Under the pieces are notes generated by a model. The model had not been told where the DNA came from, made no database searches, and saw only the letters and a list, made by a program, of their open reading frames with translations. The position numbers were made by a program, and so were the translations under genes. A stretch of 64,000 bases of DNA from Maribacter sp. HTCC2170. GTDB taxonomy: Bacteria; Bacteroidota; Bacteroidia; Flavobacteriales; Flavobacteriaceae. Shown here one piece after another: positions 37,255 to 45,602 of this stretch. The stretch's first letter is position 1, and every line of letters begins with the position of its first letter. The stretch is taken from assembly GCF_000153165.2 (NCBI RefSeq), contig NC_014472.1:1113501-1177500 (forward strand). Direction: 5' to 3'.

Positions 37255-38664
37255 ATGAAAAGAAATAAAGCCATCTTAATTACATTATTACTTCTATTGA
37301 GTTTCAATGTTGACATATTTGGACAAAAAGCCAATCAGCAAACTCCTAATTTCATTATCATTTTTGCAGATGATTTAGGTTATGGTGATTTAAGCACCTA
37401 CGGAAACCCAACCATTCACACTCCAAATCTTGACCGAATGGCACATGAGGGTCAAAAATGGACCAACTTTTATGTAGGGGCAAGTGTTTGCACACCAAGC
37501 AGGGCTGCCTTATTGACCGGAAGGTTACCCGTTCGCAGTGGTATGGCTAGCAGTAAAACAAGGGTACTCTTTCCCAATTCTAAAAATGGTCTGCCCGCCA
37601 ATGAAATCACTCTGGCAGAACAATTAAAAACTGCGGGATACAGCACAGCGGCAATCGGAAAATGGCATTTGGGTCATAAAGAACAATACTTGCCAACCAA
37701 CAATGGTTTCGATTACTATTTTGGCATACCCTATTCCAATGACATGGATTATATTGGAAAAGCCAATTATAAAAATCTTGCCCAAAATAATCCATCAGAT
37801 ATAAAAATAGAGAACTACAATGTCCCATTACTACAAAACACCAAGATTATTGAACGTCCGACTAATCAAAACACCATTACAAAAAGGTATACTCAAGAAA
37901 CAATAAAGTTCATAAAAGAGAATAAAAGAGAGCCGTTTTTTGTGTATTTGGCCCATAGTTTACCCCACATTCCACTATTCACATCCAAGGAATTTGAAGG
38001 GCATAGTAAGAATGGGATTTATGGTGATGTAGTGGAAGAAATAGACCATGGAGTGGGAGAAATACTAAATGCACTTGAGGAAGAAGGTTTGGATCAAAAT
38101 ACTATTGTGGTTTTTACTTCGGACAATGGACCATGGCTACCCTTTAAAACCCATGGTGGCAGTGCCGGACTTCTGCGTGCAGGAAAAGGAAGTACCTGGG
38201 AAGGCGGAATGCGCGAACCTGGAATTTTTTGGGGGCCTGGATTGGTCAAAAAAGGCTTGGTCACTGACATGGGATCAACAATGGACCTATTCACAACTTT
38301 TAGCACCATGGCCGGAGTTGAAATTCCTAATGACCGAATTATTGACGGACATGACCTAAGCAAAACATTACGAAATGGGGATGCTAGTCCGCGGCAGCAT
38401 ATTCTATATTATCGTGGTACAGAACTTTATGCGGCTCGACTTGGGGAATACAAAGCCCATTATATTACACAAGGTGTTTACGGTGAATTTGGTGAACGCC
38501 AAGAACATGACACTCCAATACTATATAATCTGAATAATGACCCCTCTGAGAAATTTGATATTGCAAAGGACAATCCAGAAATTATTACTCAAATAAATAG
38601 GTTGGTCAAGGAACATAATTCCAACCTAGTAAGGGGTAAGGATCAATTAGTTGAGAGGGAATAA
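37255..38664 (+). CDS. Arylsulfatase (S1 family, formylglycine type), secreted
   Basis: 469 residues with a signal peptide (ILITLLLLLSFNVDIFG). Metal-site ADDLGYGDL (D39, D40) precedes the sulfatase signature SVCTPSRAALLTGR, in which C79 is the residue converted to formylglycine. IGKWHLGH and TSDNGPW are further S1 blocks. It would hydrolyse sulfate esters from glycans in the periplasm. No maturase gene is in this window. It is wedged between dnaE and rpsP, with about 50 per cent impression of similarity in motif layout to the second sulfatase at 41161; the latter is judged by eye. Confidence 0.93.
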   Translation: MKRNKAILITLLLLLSFNVDIFGQKANQQTPNFIIIFADDLGYGDLSTYGNPTIHTPNLDRMAHEGQKWTNFYVGASVCTPSRAALLTGRLPVRSGMASSKTRVLFPNSKNGLPANEITLAEQLKTAGYSTAAIGKWHLGHKEQYLPTNNGFDYYFGIPYSNDMDYIGKANYKNLAQNNPSDIKIENYNVPLLQNTKIIERPTNQNTITKRYTQETIKFIKENKREPFFVYLAHSLPHIPLFTSKEFEGHSKNGIYGDVVEEIDHGVGEILNALEEEGLDQNTIVVFTSDNGPWLPFKTHGGSAGLLRAGKGSTWEGGMREPGIFWGPGLVKKGLVTDMGSTMDLFTTFSTMAGVEIPNDRIIDGHDLSKTLRNGDASPRQHILYYRGTELYAARLGEYKAHYITQGVYGEFGERQEHDTPILYNLNNDPSEKFDIAKDNPEIITQINRLVKEHNSNLVRGKDQLVERE

Positions 38665-38682
38665 AGTAATTTATGTAACCTA

Positions 38683-38712
38683 TTGCGCATTTAAAGAATT
38701 GAAGTATATTTG
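38683..38712 (+). promoter_or_regulatory. rpsP-rimM promoter
   Basis: TTG (38683-38685), 19 bases, TATATTTG (38705-38712). A full match to the Bacteroidota promoter consensus. Transcription should start near 38718, leaving a leader of about 65 bases. Confidence 0.75.
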
Positions 38713-38741
38713 CACCCCGTTTTAAGGGACAATTAAAAAGA

Positions 38742-38778
38742 ATTAATAACAGAGGGTCGGGCACCCTACAAAATTAAT
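38742..38778 (+). promoter_or_regulatory. Structured rpsP leader hairpin (possible ribosomal-protein autoregulation)
   Basis: The inner stem AGGGT/ACCCT (38753-38757 with 38763-38767) encloses a CGGGC loop. An outer ATTAAT/ATTAAT stem (38742-38747 with 38773-38778) encloses the whole, with asymmetric unpaired A-rich strands between. It ends 5 bases before the ATG and would cover the ribosome entry site. I recall that a candidate bS16 leader motif has been proposed for flavobacteria, but I cannot check the match. Confidence 0.45.
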
Positions 38779-38783
38779 GTGAT

Positions 38784-39422
38784 ATGCCAGTAAAGATTAG
38801 ATTACAAAGACACGGAAAAAAAGGTAAACCTTTCTATTGGATCGTAGCCGCTGATTCACGTGCAAAAAGAGACGGTAAATTCTTGGAAAAATTAGGTATC
38901 TACAACCCTAATACCAATCCTGCAACAATCGAAGTTAAAGTTGACAACTCTGTAGAGTGGTTGAACAATGGTGCACAACCTACTGATACAGCCAGAGCTA
39001 TTCTTTCATATAAAGGTGTTTTATTAAAGCACCACTTAATGGGAGGTGTTCGTAAAGGAGCATTGACTGAAGAACAAGCTGAAGAAAAATTCAATGCTTG
39101 GATGGTGGAGAAAGAAAAAGCCGTTGCCTCGAAAGTTAGTGGACTTGACAAAGCCAAGGCTGACGCTAAAGCTGTAGCTCTTGCCGCTGAAAAAGAAATA
39201 AATGAAAAACGTGCTGCTGAGGCGGCCGCTGCTGCATTACCTGAAGCACCGGAAGTTGTTGAAGGAGAAATTGAAGTTACTGAAGCTGCTGAGGAAGCTC
39301 CGGTTTCCGCTCTTGATGCTGCCGTAGCGGAAGCAAAAGGAGAAGTTGCTGCTCCAACGGAAGTTGTTGAAGAAGCCCCTAAAAAAGAAGCTGCGCCAGA
39401 AGCTTCTAAGGAAGAAGAATAA
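38784..39422 (+). CDS. rpsP: 30S ribosomal protein S16 (bS16) with long acidic tail
   Basis: The N-terminal about 80 residues are standard bS16 (MPVKIRLQRHGKKGKPFYWIV, DSRAKRDGKFLEKLGIYNP). The protein has 212 residues against the usual 80-90, and the extra C-terminal part is rich in Ala, Glu and Lys. Such tails are usual in Flavobacteriia and are probably flexible. rimM follows after 15 bases, the standard order. Confidence 0.97.
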   Translation: MPVKIRLQRHGKKGKPFYWIVAADSRAKRDGKFLEKLGIYNPNTNPATIEVKVDNSVEWLNNGAQPTDTARAILSYKGVLLKHHLMGGVRKGALTEEQAEEKFNAWMVEKEKAVASKVSGLDKAKADAKAVALAAEKEINEKRAAEAAAAALPEAPEVVEGEIEVTEAAEEAPVSALDAAVAEAKGEVAAPTEVVEEAPKKEAAPEASKEEE

Positions 39423-39437
39423 AATTTACTCGAAACG

Positions 39438-39965
39438 ATGGATAAGTCATCTTGTTTTTACTTAGGTAAAATCGTTTCAAAATATAGTTTCAAAGGGGAG
39501 GTACTTGTAAAACTTGATACCGATGAACCGGAGATTTACGAAAACATGGAATCAGTATTTGTTTCATTAGGAAATAATCTGGTTCCATTTTTTATTGATA
39601 AATGTAGGCTCCATAAATCAAATCTACTTCGAATAGATTTTGAAGAGGTAAAGACAGAAAATGATGCAGATCGCATCATGGGATCTGAACTATACTTACC
39701 TCTCTCTTTTCTTCCAAAACTTACGGGCAATAAATTCTATTTTCACGAAGTCATTGATTTTACTGTAATTGATAGTAAACACGGGGATATCGGCACCATA
39801 GTAAGTATTAATGACAGTACTTCACAATCACTTTTTGAAATTGAAAAGGATGATAAGGAACTCTTGATTCCAATCAATGATGAAATCATAACCATGGTAG
39901 ATAGAGACAATAAAATTATTAATGTCACCACACCTGAAGGCTTAATAGATTTATATTTAGGTTAA
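39438..39965 (+). CDS. rimM: Ribosome maturation factor RimM
   Basis: 175 residues, the usual length. CFYLGKIVSKYSFKGEVLVKLDTDEPE is the N-terminal RimM beta-barrel and NKFYFHEVIDFTVID starts the PRC-barrel domain; LLIPINDEII is conserved in it. It helps assemble the 30S head around S19 and 16S processing. It is co-transcribed with rpsP. Its last 9 bases overlap the end of the convergent TIM-barrel gene. Confidence 0.95.
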   Translation: MDKSSCFYLGKIVSKYSFKGEVLVKLDTDEPEIYENMESVFVSLGNNLVPFFIDKCRLHKSNLLRIDFEEVKTENDADRIMGSELYLPLSFLPKLTGNKFYFHEVIDFTVIDSKHGDIGTIVSINDSTSQSLFEIEKDDKELLIPINDEIITMVDRDNKIINVTTPEGLIDLYLG

Positions 39966-41000
39966 TGCACTTTTACAATAATCCAAGCACTTTTTTACTT
40001 CTTCAACAGCATTGGAACCCTCAGGTATCTTATATTCCAATTCGATAGTTCCTGGAAAAGTATATTTATTGTCACGTATTAATTGTAATGCATCAGCAAT
40101 TGGGGTGTCCCCATTTCCCCAGCTTAAATTATGCTTTCCATTCTCGGGTGTTTGCCGGTCTTTCAAATGCATACTTTTTATTCGGTCATTTTTAGCCTTT
40201 AAGATATCAAGTGGTTTTTCATTTCCCGCAGCAACATAGTGTCCAAGGTCAAGGTTTAAGGCATTGTATTCTGACTGCTCAAGTGCAGTATCCCATAAAG
40301 TAGGCGTTTGCTGTTCGTGGCCGTGATATCCAACATAGATTCCATGCTTTTTAGCAAAAGACCCCAATCGCAAAGTATGGGCATCATCACTTGGGTGCTC
40401 AACAGTCACATGATTAGCCCCCAGAATCTTTGCTGTTTTCATTCCCCAATCTATATCGGAATCTAAATTATCTTTTCCGAAAGTGTTTCTAGGCTTGAAT
40501 GCATAAATTGATACTCCTGCATCATTGTACATTTTTCTAAAATTGATAAACTTTTCTAAATCCACAGTTTGACGCCATTTAGCAACTTCTAAATCGTACG
40601 CCTTTATCTGTTCCTGAAAATCCATCAATTCTTTCAATTCATCTGCTGTAATCTCTCCATCACGTTGTTTTCGCCTCAATTTATAAAAAGCAGTTCTATC
40701 CAAACTGTTTGCAGGTTTACCTGCAAAGTTCTCTGCAGGATCTCCCATCAATTCAATAGCATTTACTCCACAATCCAAAACATACTTAAGGGTAGCTTCT
40801 GCGGACTGATCTTCCATACTTCTAAAGGAATAAGTTATCACACCAAGCTGTACGCCATTGAAAACCGAATTTGGCTTATTATAATATTTAAGAATTGCTG
40901 GTGCCCCAAAAAGCTTAGAACCAATCAAGGTGGAGCCAGCTGCCAAGGTCAGCGTACTTGTCAAAAATTTTCTTCTGCCTGGTTTATCTTCAATTTTCAT
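39957..41000 (-). CDS. Sugar phosphate isomerase/epimerase-type TIM-barrel protein with Tat signal
   Basis: 347 residues. The N-terminus GRRKFLTSTLTLAAGSTLIG is a twin-arginine signal, so it is exported folded. The rest is the AP endonuclease 2/xylose-isomerase-like TIM barrel: ITYSFRSM, NAIELMGD, YVGYHGHEQ, NLDLGHYVAAG, MHLKDRQ and GTIELEY give the ordered metal and sugar-site strands. Exported members of this family are common in marine Bacteroidota glycan loci, where some act on 3-keto or uncommon sugars. The reaction is unknown here. It overlaps rimM by 9 bases and diverges from the second sulfatase. Confidence 0.82.
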   Translation of the reverse strand: MKIEDKPGRRKFLTSTLTLAAGSTLIGSKLFGAPAILKYYNKPNSVFNGVQLGVITYSFRSMEDQSAEATLKYVLDCGVNAIELMGDPAENFAGKPANSLDRTAFYKLRRKQRDGEITADELKELMDFQEQIKAYDLEVAKWRQTVDLEKFINFRKMYNDAGVSIYAFKPRNTFGKDNLDSDIDWGMKTAKILGANHVTVEHPSDDAHTLRLGSFAKKHGIYVGYHGHEQQTPTLWDTALEQSEYNALNLDLGHYVAAGNEKPLDILKAKNDRIKSMHLKDRQTPENGKHNLSWGNGDTPIADALQLIRDNKYTFPGTIELEYKIPEGSNAVEEVKKCLDYCKSALT

Positions 41001-41160
41001 AATTGCATTAATAAATTATTACAAGATTATTTTCAATGGTAAACCTATATTCATGACCAATCCACTTTGGTCATTTGTATAAATTACAGATTTAGCCTTT
41101 TGCTTTTAGTCAATCTTTAAATGAAATTAAGTATTTTCATACCAATTAACAAGCACTTCT

Positions 41161-42630
41161 ATGACCAACAGATTTAACATGTTCTCTCATAAGTTAAGAT
41201 TTCAGTTCTTATTCGTTATAAGCTTTTTATTTATTCTGCTTTCCTGTAAGGACAACGACCAAAAAGTCACCAAAAAGTCACCTCCACCTAATGTAGTTTT
41301 AATCTTTACAGATGACCAAGGGTATCAAGATGTAGGTGTTTTTGGGTCTCCGAATATTAAAACACCCCATTTAGACCGGATGGCATCAGAAGGAGTTAAA
41401 TTGACAAGTTACTATTCTGCACAAGCGGTATGCTCTGCTTCGAGAGCAGGTTTATTGACAGGTTGCTATCCAAATCGAATTGGTATTCATAATGCTCTAG
41501 GTCCAGGAAATACCCATGGAATAAATAGTTCAGAAACCACCATGGCAGAAATGCTGAAGAACAATGGTTATAAAACTGCAATTTTCGGAAAATGGCATTT
41601 AGGGCATCACCCAGAATTCATGCCCAATAAACATGGGTTTGATGAATTTTTTGGTATACCATACTCCAATGATATGTGGCCTTATCATCCGCAGCAAGGA
41701 CCAATATTCAATTTTCCAGATTTACCACTTTATGAAAATGAAACTGTCATTGATACTTTAACCGAACAATCAAATTTAACTACTCAAATTACCGAACGTA
41801 GTGTTGATTTTATAAACAGAAACAAGGATAATCCTTTCTTTTTATATGTTCCTCATCCCCAACCTCATGTACCTTTGTTTGTATCAGAAAAGTTCAAAGG
41901 AAAATCAGATAGAGGACTTTATGGAGACGTAATTATGGAAATTGACTGGTCTGTAGGTCAAATTATAGAAGCATTAAAAAAGAACGGTCTTGAAGAAAAT
42001 ACAATTGTAATCTTCACATCAGACAATGGTCCTTGGTTGTCTTATGGCAACCATGCAGGCAGCGCACTTCCATTCAGAGAAGGCAAGGGAACTGCATGGG
42101 AGGGCGGCCAACGCGAACCCTTTATCATGAAATATCCGAACAAATTAAAGGCAGGAGAAGTAATTGACGTTCCCATGATGGCAATAGATTTGTTACCTAC
42201 CTTAGCCTCGCTCACTAATTCCAAACTTCCAGAATTGAGCATAGATGGTAAAAATGTATGGAATATTATTTCAGGAGAATCAATTGAAAGTCCGCAAAAA
42301 GCCTATTTCTTTTATTACCGAGTGAATGAACTTTTTGGGGTTCGTTATGGAAAATGGAAAATGTACTTTCCACATAGATATCGTACCATGAACGGACAAG
42401 AACCTGGCAAAGATGGGCAACCCGGGGAATATAGGATGATTGATATGGAAGAAATAGAATTATACGATGTTGTGAACGATATTAGTGAAACCAAAAATAT
42501 TGCTGAAGAAAACCCAGAGGTGGTGGCTGAAATAAAAGTCCTTGCCAATGATATGCGCTTTAAACTAGGTGATTCTTTATTGGAATTGGAAGGTTCTGAA
42601 ACCAGAGAACCAGGAAGAATGGAAGAATAA
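41161..42630 (+). CDS. Sulfatase (S1 family, formylglycine type), lipoprotein
   Basis: 489 residues. The signal peptide ends in LLSC (C29), a lipobox. Metal-site FTDDQGYQD (D51, D52) and the signature AVCSASRAGLLTG (C91, with the permitted Ala in place of Pro) mark an S1 sulfatase. IFGKWHLGH and TSDNGPWLS follow. An ATG six codons downstream (41179) is an equally good start. trmN begins 1 base after its stop, so the two may share a transcript even though the functions are unrelated. Confidence 0.92.
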   Translation: MTNRFNMFSHKLRFQFLFVISFLFILLSCKDNDQKVTKKSPPPNVVLIFTDDQGYQDVGVFGSPNIKTPHLDRMASEGVKLTSYYSAQAVCSASRAGLLTGCYPNRIGIHNALGPGNTHGINSSETTMAEMLKNNGYKTAIFGKWHLGHHPEFMPNKHGFDEFFGIPYSNDMWPYHPQQGPIFNFPDLPLYENETVIDTLTEQSNLTTQITERSVDFINRNKDNPFFLYVPHPQPHVPLFVSEKFKGKSDRGLYGDVIMEIDWSVGQIIEALKKNGLEENTIVIFTSDNGPWLSYGNHAGSALPFREGKGTAWEGGQREPFIMKYPNKLKAGEVIDVPMMAIDLLPTLASLTNSKLPELSIDGKNVWNIISGESIESPQKAYFFYYRVNELFGVRYGKWKMYFPHRYRTMNGQEPGKDGQPGEYRMIDMEEIELYDVVNDISETKNIAEENPEVVAEIKVLANDMRFKLGDSLLELEGSETREPGRMEE

Positions 42631-42631
42631 T

Positions 42632-43345
42632 ATGCCCGAACCATTTAAATTTAAACATTTCAGCATTCATCAGGATCGTTGCGCAATGAAGATAGGTACT
42701 GATGGTGTTCTTTTAGGCGCATGGACATCTTTGCAAAACGAACCCGAAAGCATACTTGATATAGGAACGGGTACTGGATTAATTGCTTTGATGGCAGCTC
42801 AAAGAAGTGAGGCGGAAACCATTGATGCCATTGAAGTTGAGGAAGGCGCATATGAACAATGCGTAGATAATTTTGAAGCCTCCCCTTGGGGAGATCGACT
42901 CTTTTGTTATCATGCAGGTCTAGATGAGTTTGTTGATGAAATTGAGGACAAGTATGATTTGATTGTATCAAATCCACCTTTTTACGCTGAAGATGTGACT
43001 AGCGGGAATAATGCTAGGGACAAAGCCCGACAGAATCAGTCATTACCATTTGATGAACTTATTGATGGTGTTTCCAAACTCCTTTCGCAAAACGGAGTAT
43101 TTACGGTAATCGTTCCATATAAAGAAGAGCATTTCTTTCTTGCATTAGCAAATAATTCTGGTCTTTATCCTAAGAAAATCACTAGGGTAAAAGGCAATCC
43201 AAATTCAAATATCAAAAGAAGTTTGCTTCAATTTTCATTCAATCAAGGAAAGTGTGCAGAAGACGAATTGACCATAGAGATTGGAAGGCATAATTACACC
43301 CAAGAATATATGGAACTGACCAAGGAGTTTTATTTAAAAATGTAA
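42632..43345 (+). CDS. trmN: tRNA1(Val) A37 N6-methyltransferase (TrmN6/YfiC)
   Basis: 237 residues from the chosen ATG. FTFKHFSIHQD-like start, then MKIGTDGVLLGAW, SAM motif I DIGTGTG (43-49) and catalytic SNPPFY (N114-P-P-F117), as in YfiC. It methylates N6 of A37 in tRNA-Val. A longer frame reaching into the sulfatase gene exists, but the ATG at 42632, 1 base after the sulfatase stop, gives the conserved N-terminus. The convergent amidinohydrolase gene ends 2 bases downstream. Confidence 0.92.
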   Translation: MPEPFKFKHFSIHQDRCAMKIGTDGVLLGAWTSLQNEPESILDIGTGTGLIALMAAQRSEAETIDAIEVEEGAYEQCVDNFEASPWGDRLFCYHAGLDEFVDEIEDKYDLIVSNPPFYAEDVTSGNNARDKARQNQSLPFDELIDGVSKLLSQNGVFTVIVPYKEEHFFLALANNSGLYPKKITRVKGNPNSNIKRSLLQFSFNQGKCAEDELTIEIGRHNYTQEYMELTKEFYLKM

Positions 43346-43347
43346 TT

Positions 43348-44226
43348 TTATTCAACTCTTTTAAATGGCCGAGTCAAACATGTAGGACCTCCTCCGCCCT
43401 TAACACTTATTTCATTTCCACGATAAGTAAGAACTTCACATCCTGCTTTTTCCAAAGTTGTCTTGGTTTTGGGGTTACCTTCTACCATAACGCATCTTCG
43501 AGGTCCAATAGCCAGGACATTGCATCCCATACTATCAAATTCATTATCGGGCACTTCTATAAACTCAAAGCCCATATCCAATAAAGTATTTCTAAATCGA
43601 ATTGGCATTAATGGCGAATAAACCACAGCCAAATCTTTATCGACCGGACTTAAAATTGACATTAAATGAAATACATCTTCAACACCTCTATAATGTGGTA
43701 AATCGGCGACTATCACCTCAATACCTTTTGGCGAAAGCAATGCCGTTAATTGCCTAATGCCCTCCATGTTTGTCCTATAGGTGTGTCCTACTGCCAAGGT
43801 TTTTTGGTTCAACCATGCCACATCTCCTCCTTCAAGCGTTCCAGGTGATTCAATTGTGCCTAAAACAGATATGCCGTTACTTTTGAAAATTTTGTGCTGG
43901 GCTTCAGGTTCTACACGCCTTCCTTCTTTCCCCATAGAACAGATAATCATTCCAAAATCAGTGGCTATTGAAGCATCCCGACAATATATAGAATCAATTT
44001 TTGTGTTCGAATTTTCAGGAAAGTATTGCAACTCTACTTCGTTGTTTTTAAGCAGCGCTTTGAAATCCTGATATTCTTTCACGCTTTCATCAAACTTTGG
44101 TTTGGATAAATAGTTTAATTCTTGCCATTGTTCGATGAGGACTTCATCCGAAATAAATCCGTCACGGACAGATTTCAAAAAAACAGTTTTTAATTTTAAA
44201 AATTCTGAATGAGAAGTATGCGCCAT
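43348..44226 (-). CDS. Amidinohydrolase of the DDAH / arginine-modifying family
   Basis: 292 residues of the guanidine-modifying superfamily. SIYCRDASIAT, GTLEGGDVAW, the catalytic His in VFHLMSILSPVD near residue 187 and the nucleophile C283 in GGGGPTCLTRP form the expected triad layout of dimethylarginine dimethylaminohydrolases. It probably hydrolyses arginine or N-methylated arginine to citrulline. Its ATG overlaps the stop of the amino-acid permease gene by 1 base (TAATG), so import and hydrolysis are linked. The exact substrate cannot be settled between arginine, methylarginine and agmatine-like compounds. Confidence 0.8.
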   Translation of the reverse strand: MAHTSHSEFLKLKTVFLKSVRDGFISDEVLIEQWQELNYLSKPKFDESVKEYQDFKALLKNNEVELQYFPENSNTKIDSIYCRDASIATDFGMIICSMGKEGRRVEPEAQHKIFKSNGISVLGTIESPGTLEGGDVAWLNQKTLAVGHTYRTNMEGIRQLTALLSPKGIEVIVADLPHYRGVEDVFHLMSILSPVDKDLAVVYSPLMPIRFRNTLLDMGFEFIEVPDNEFDSMGCNVLAIGPRRCVMVEGNPKTKTTLEKAGCEVLTYRGNEISVKGGGGPTCLTRPFKRVE

Positions 44227-45533
44227 TATTTTTCACGTTTGTTCCATTGCATCAATACATAGAATGGAATTCCTGCCATTAACAATAGAAATCCATAGAA
44301 AACAGTATCTGACCCTGTGCCAAAAATTGCCCATATAGAATATGTTGCTCCTAATGTTCCCAATAAAAAGGTTTTAATCGCATTGTTAAAATGTAATTTC
44401 TTGTGGATCACCACAATTATATAGGCAGCAGCAACAAATAAATATGGGACCAGAACTGTAAAAACGGTAATATTCAATAAAAATGTAAAAGTCTCCACCA
44501 GTCCAGAGGAAAGATTCATCAACACCAATAGTGATGTTAAACCACTTCCGATGAACAGCCCAACATATGGTGCCCCAGAGCGGTTTTCCATTTTAAAAAT
44601 CTTTGGGAACATATTATCTTGGGCAGTGGCCATAGGTAACTGCCCAGAGAGAAGAATCCAACCATTTAAGCTTCCAATACCTGCAATGGCCGCCCCAGCA
44701 GCAACAAAATAACCCATAAAATCGCCTCCAATAATTTTCCCTGCATCTGCAAAAGGTTTGGGAGAATTTGCTAACTCATCTACAGGTATAATGCCGAATA
44801 AAACTATGGAACTCAATAAATAAACCATGGTGGTTATTATAGTTCCCATCATGGTAGCTCTTGGAACTGTTTTTTCAGGGTTTTCTACATTTCCTGCAGG
44901 TATAGATGCGCTTTCAACGCCCAAAAAAGCATACAAGGTAATAGCGGCAGCACTGGAAATCGCTGTCCAATTTGATTCTCCGGTCAAATTAAACGCTGGG
45001 AAATTATTTATATCAAAGAAGAAAATCCCAATCAAGATGACAAAAATCAACGGCACCAATTTTAAAATGGTCGTGATCACTTGAATCTTTCCTGATGACT
45101 TAACACCTCTCGAATTCACCCAGGTCAATAACCAAATCATTGCCAGCCCAATAAAAACACCTAAAATTGGTTTCGTGGTCAATAGAGGAAAAAAATGACT
45201 CAACGCACCAATAATAGCAATAACAACAGCGGCGTTACTAACCCAAACGGATATCCAATAACCCCAGGCCACCAGAAACCCAACGAAATCACCAAAACCA
45301 GCTTTCGAATAGATATATGGCCCACCATTTTGGTTAACAAATATTTTGCTCATATTGCTAAATATTTTTGCCAGAATCAAGGCACCGATTGCTGTGAAAA
45401 CCCAAGCTACAAGACTTATACTACCAAAACCTGCCAATGATGAGGGGACAAGGAATATCCCAGCTCCAATCATATTTCCAATTACTAGCGAAGTAGCTGT
45501 AATCAATCCGATTTTTTGGGGTTTTGAATTCAT
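44226..45533 (-). CDS. APC-family amino acid permease (AdiC/basic amino acid-like)
   Basis: 435 residues, about 12 helices. LVIGNMIGAGIFLVPSSLAGFG is the helix 1 G-x-G-x-G substrate loop of the APC superfamily, and FLGVESASIPAGNVENPEKTVPRAT is the helix 6-7 region of the arginine/agmatine antiporter branch. It is the first gene of the pair with the amidinohydrolase, so arginine or a methylated arginine is the likely substrate. Confidence 0.86.
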   Translation of the reverse strand: MNSKPQKIGLITATSLVIGNMIGAGIFLVPSSLAGFGSISLVAWVFTAIGALILAKIFSNMSKIFVNQNGGPYIYSKAGFGDFVGFLVAWGYWISVWVSNAAVVIAIIGALSHFFPLLTTKPILGVFIGLAMIWLLTWVNSRGVKSSGKIQVITTILKLVPLIFVILIGIFFFDINNFPAFNLTGESNWTAISSAAAITLYAFLGVESASIPAGNVENPEKTVPRATMMGTIITTMVYLLSSIVLFGIIPVDELANSPKPFADAGKIIGGDFMGYFVAAGAAIAGIGSLNGWILLSGQLPMATAQDNMFPKIFKMENRSGAPYVGLFIGSGLTSLLVLMNLSSGLVETFTFLLNITVFTVLVPYLFVAAAYIIVVIHKKLHFNNAIKTFLLGTLGATYSIWAIFGTGSDTVFYGFLLLMAGIPFYVLMQWNKREK

Positions 45534-45602
45534 TAAAAATGTTTACAGGAGTATAATTTATTACGTAATTTAGAAGTATCCCCAATATACAATTAATAAT
45601 CT

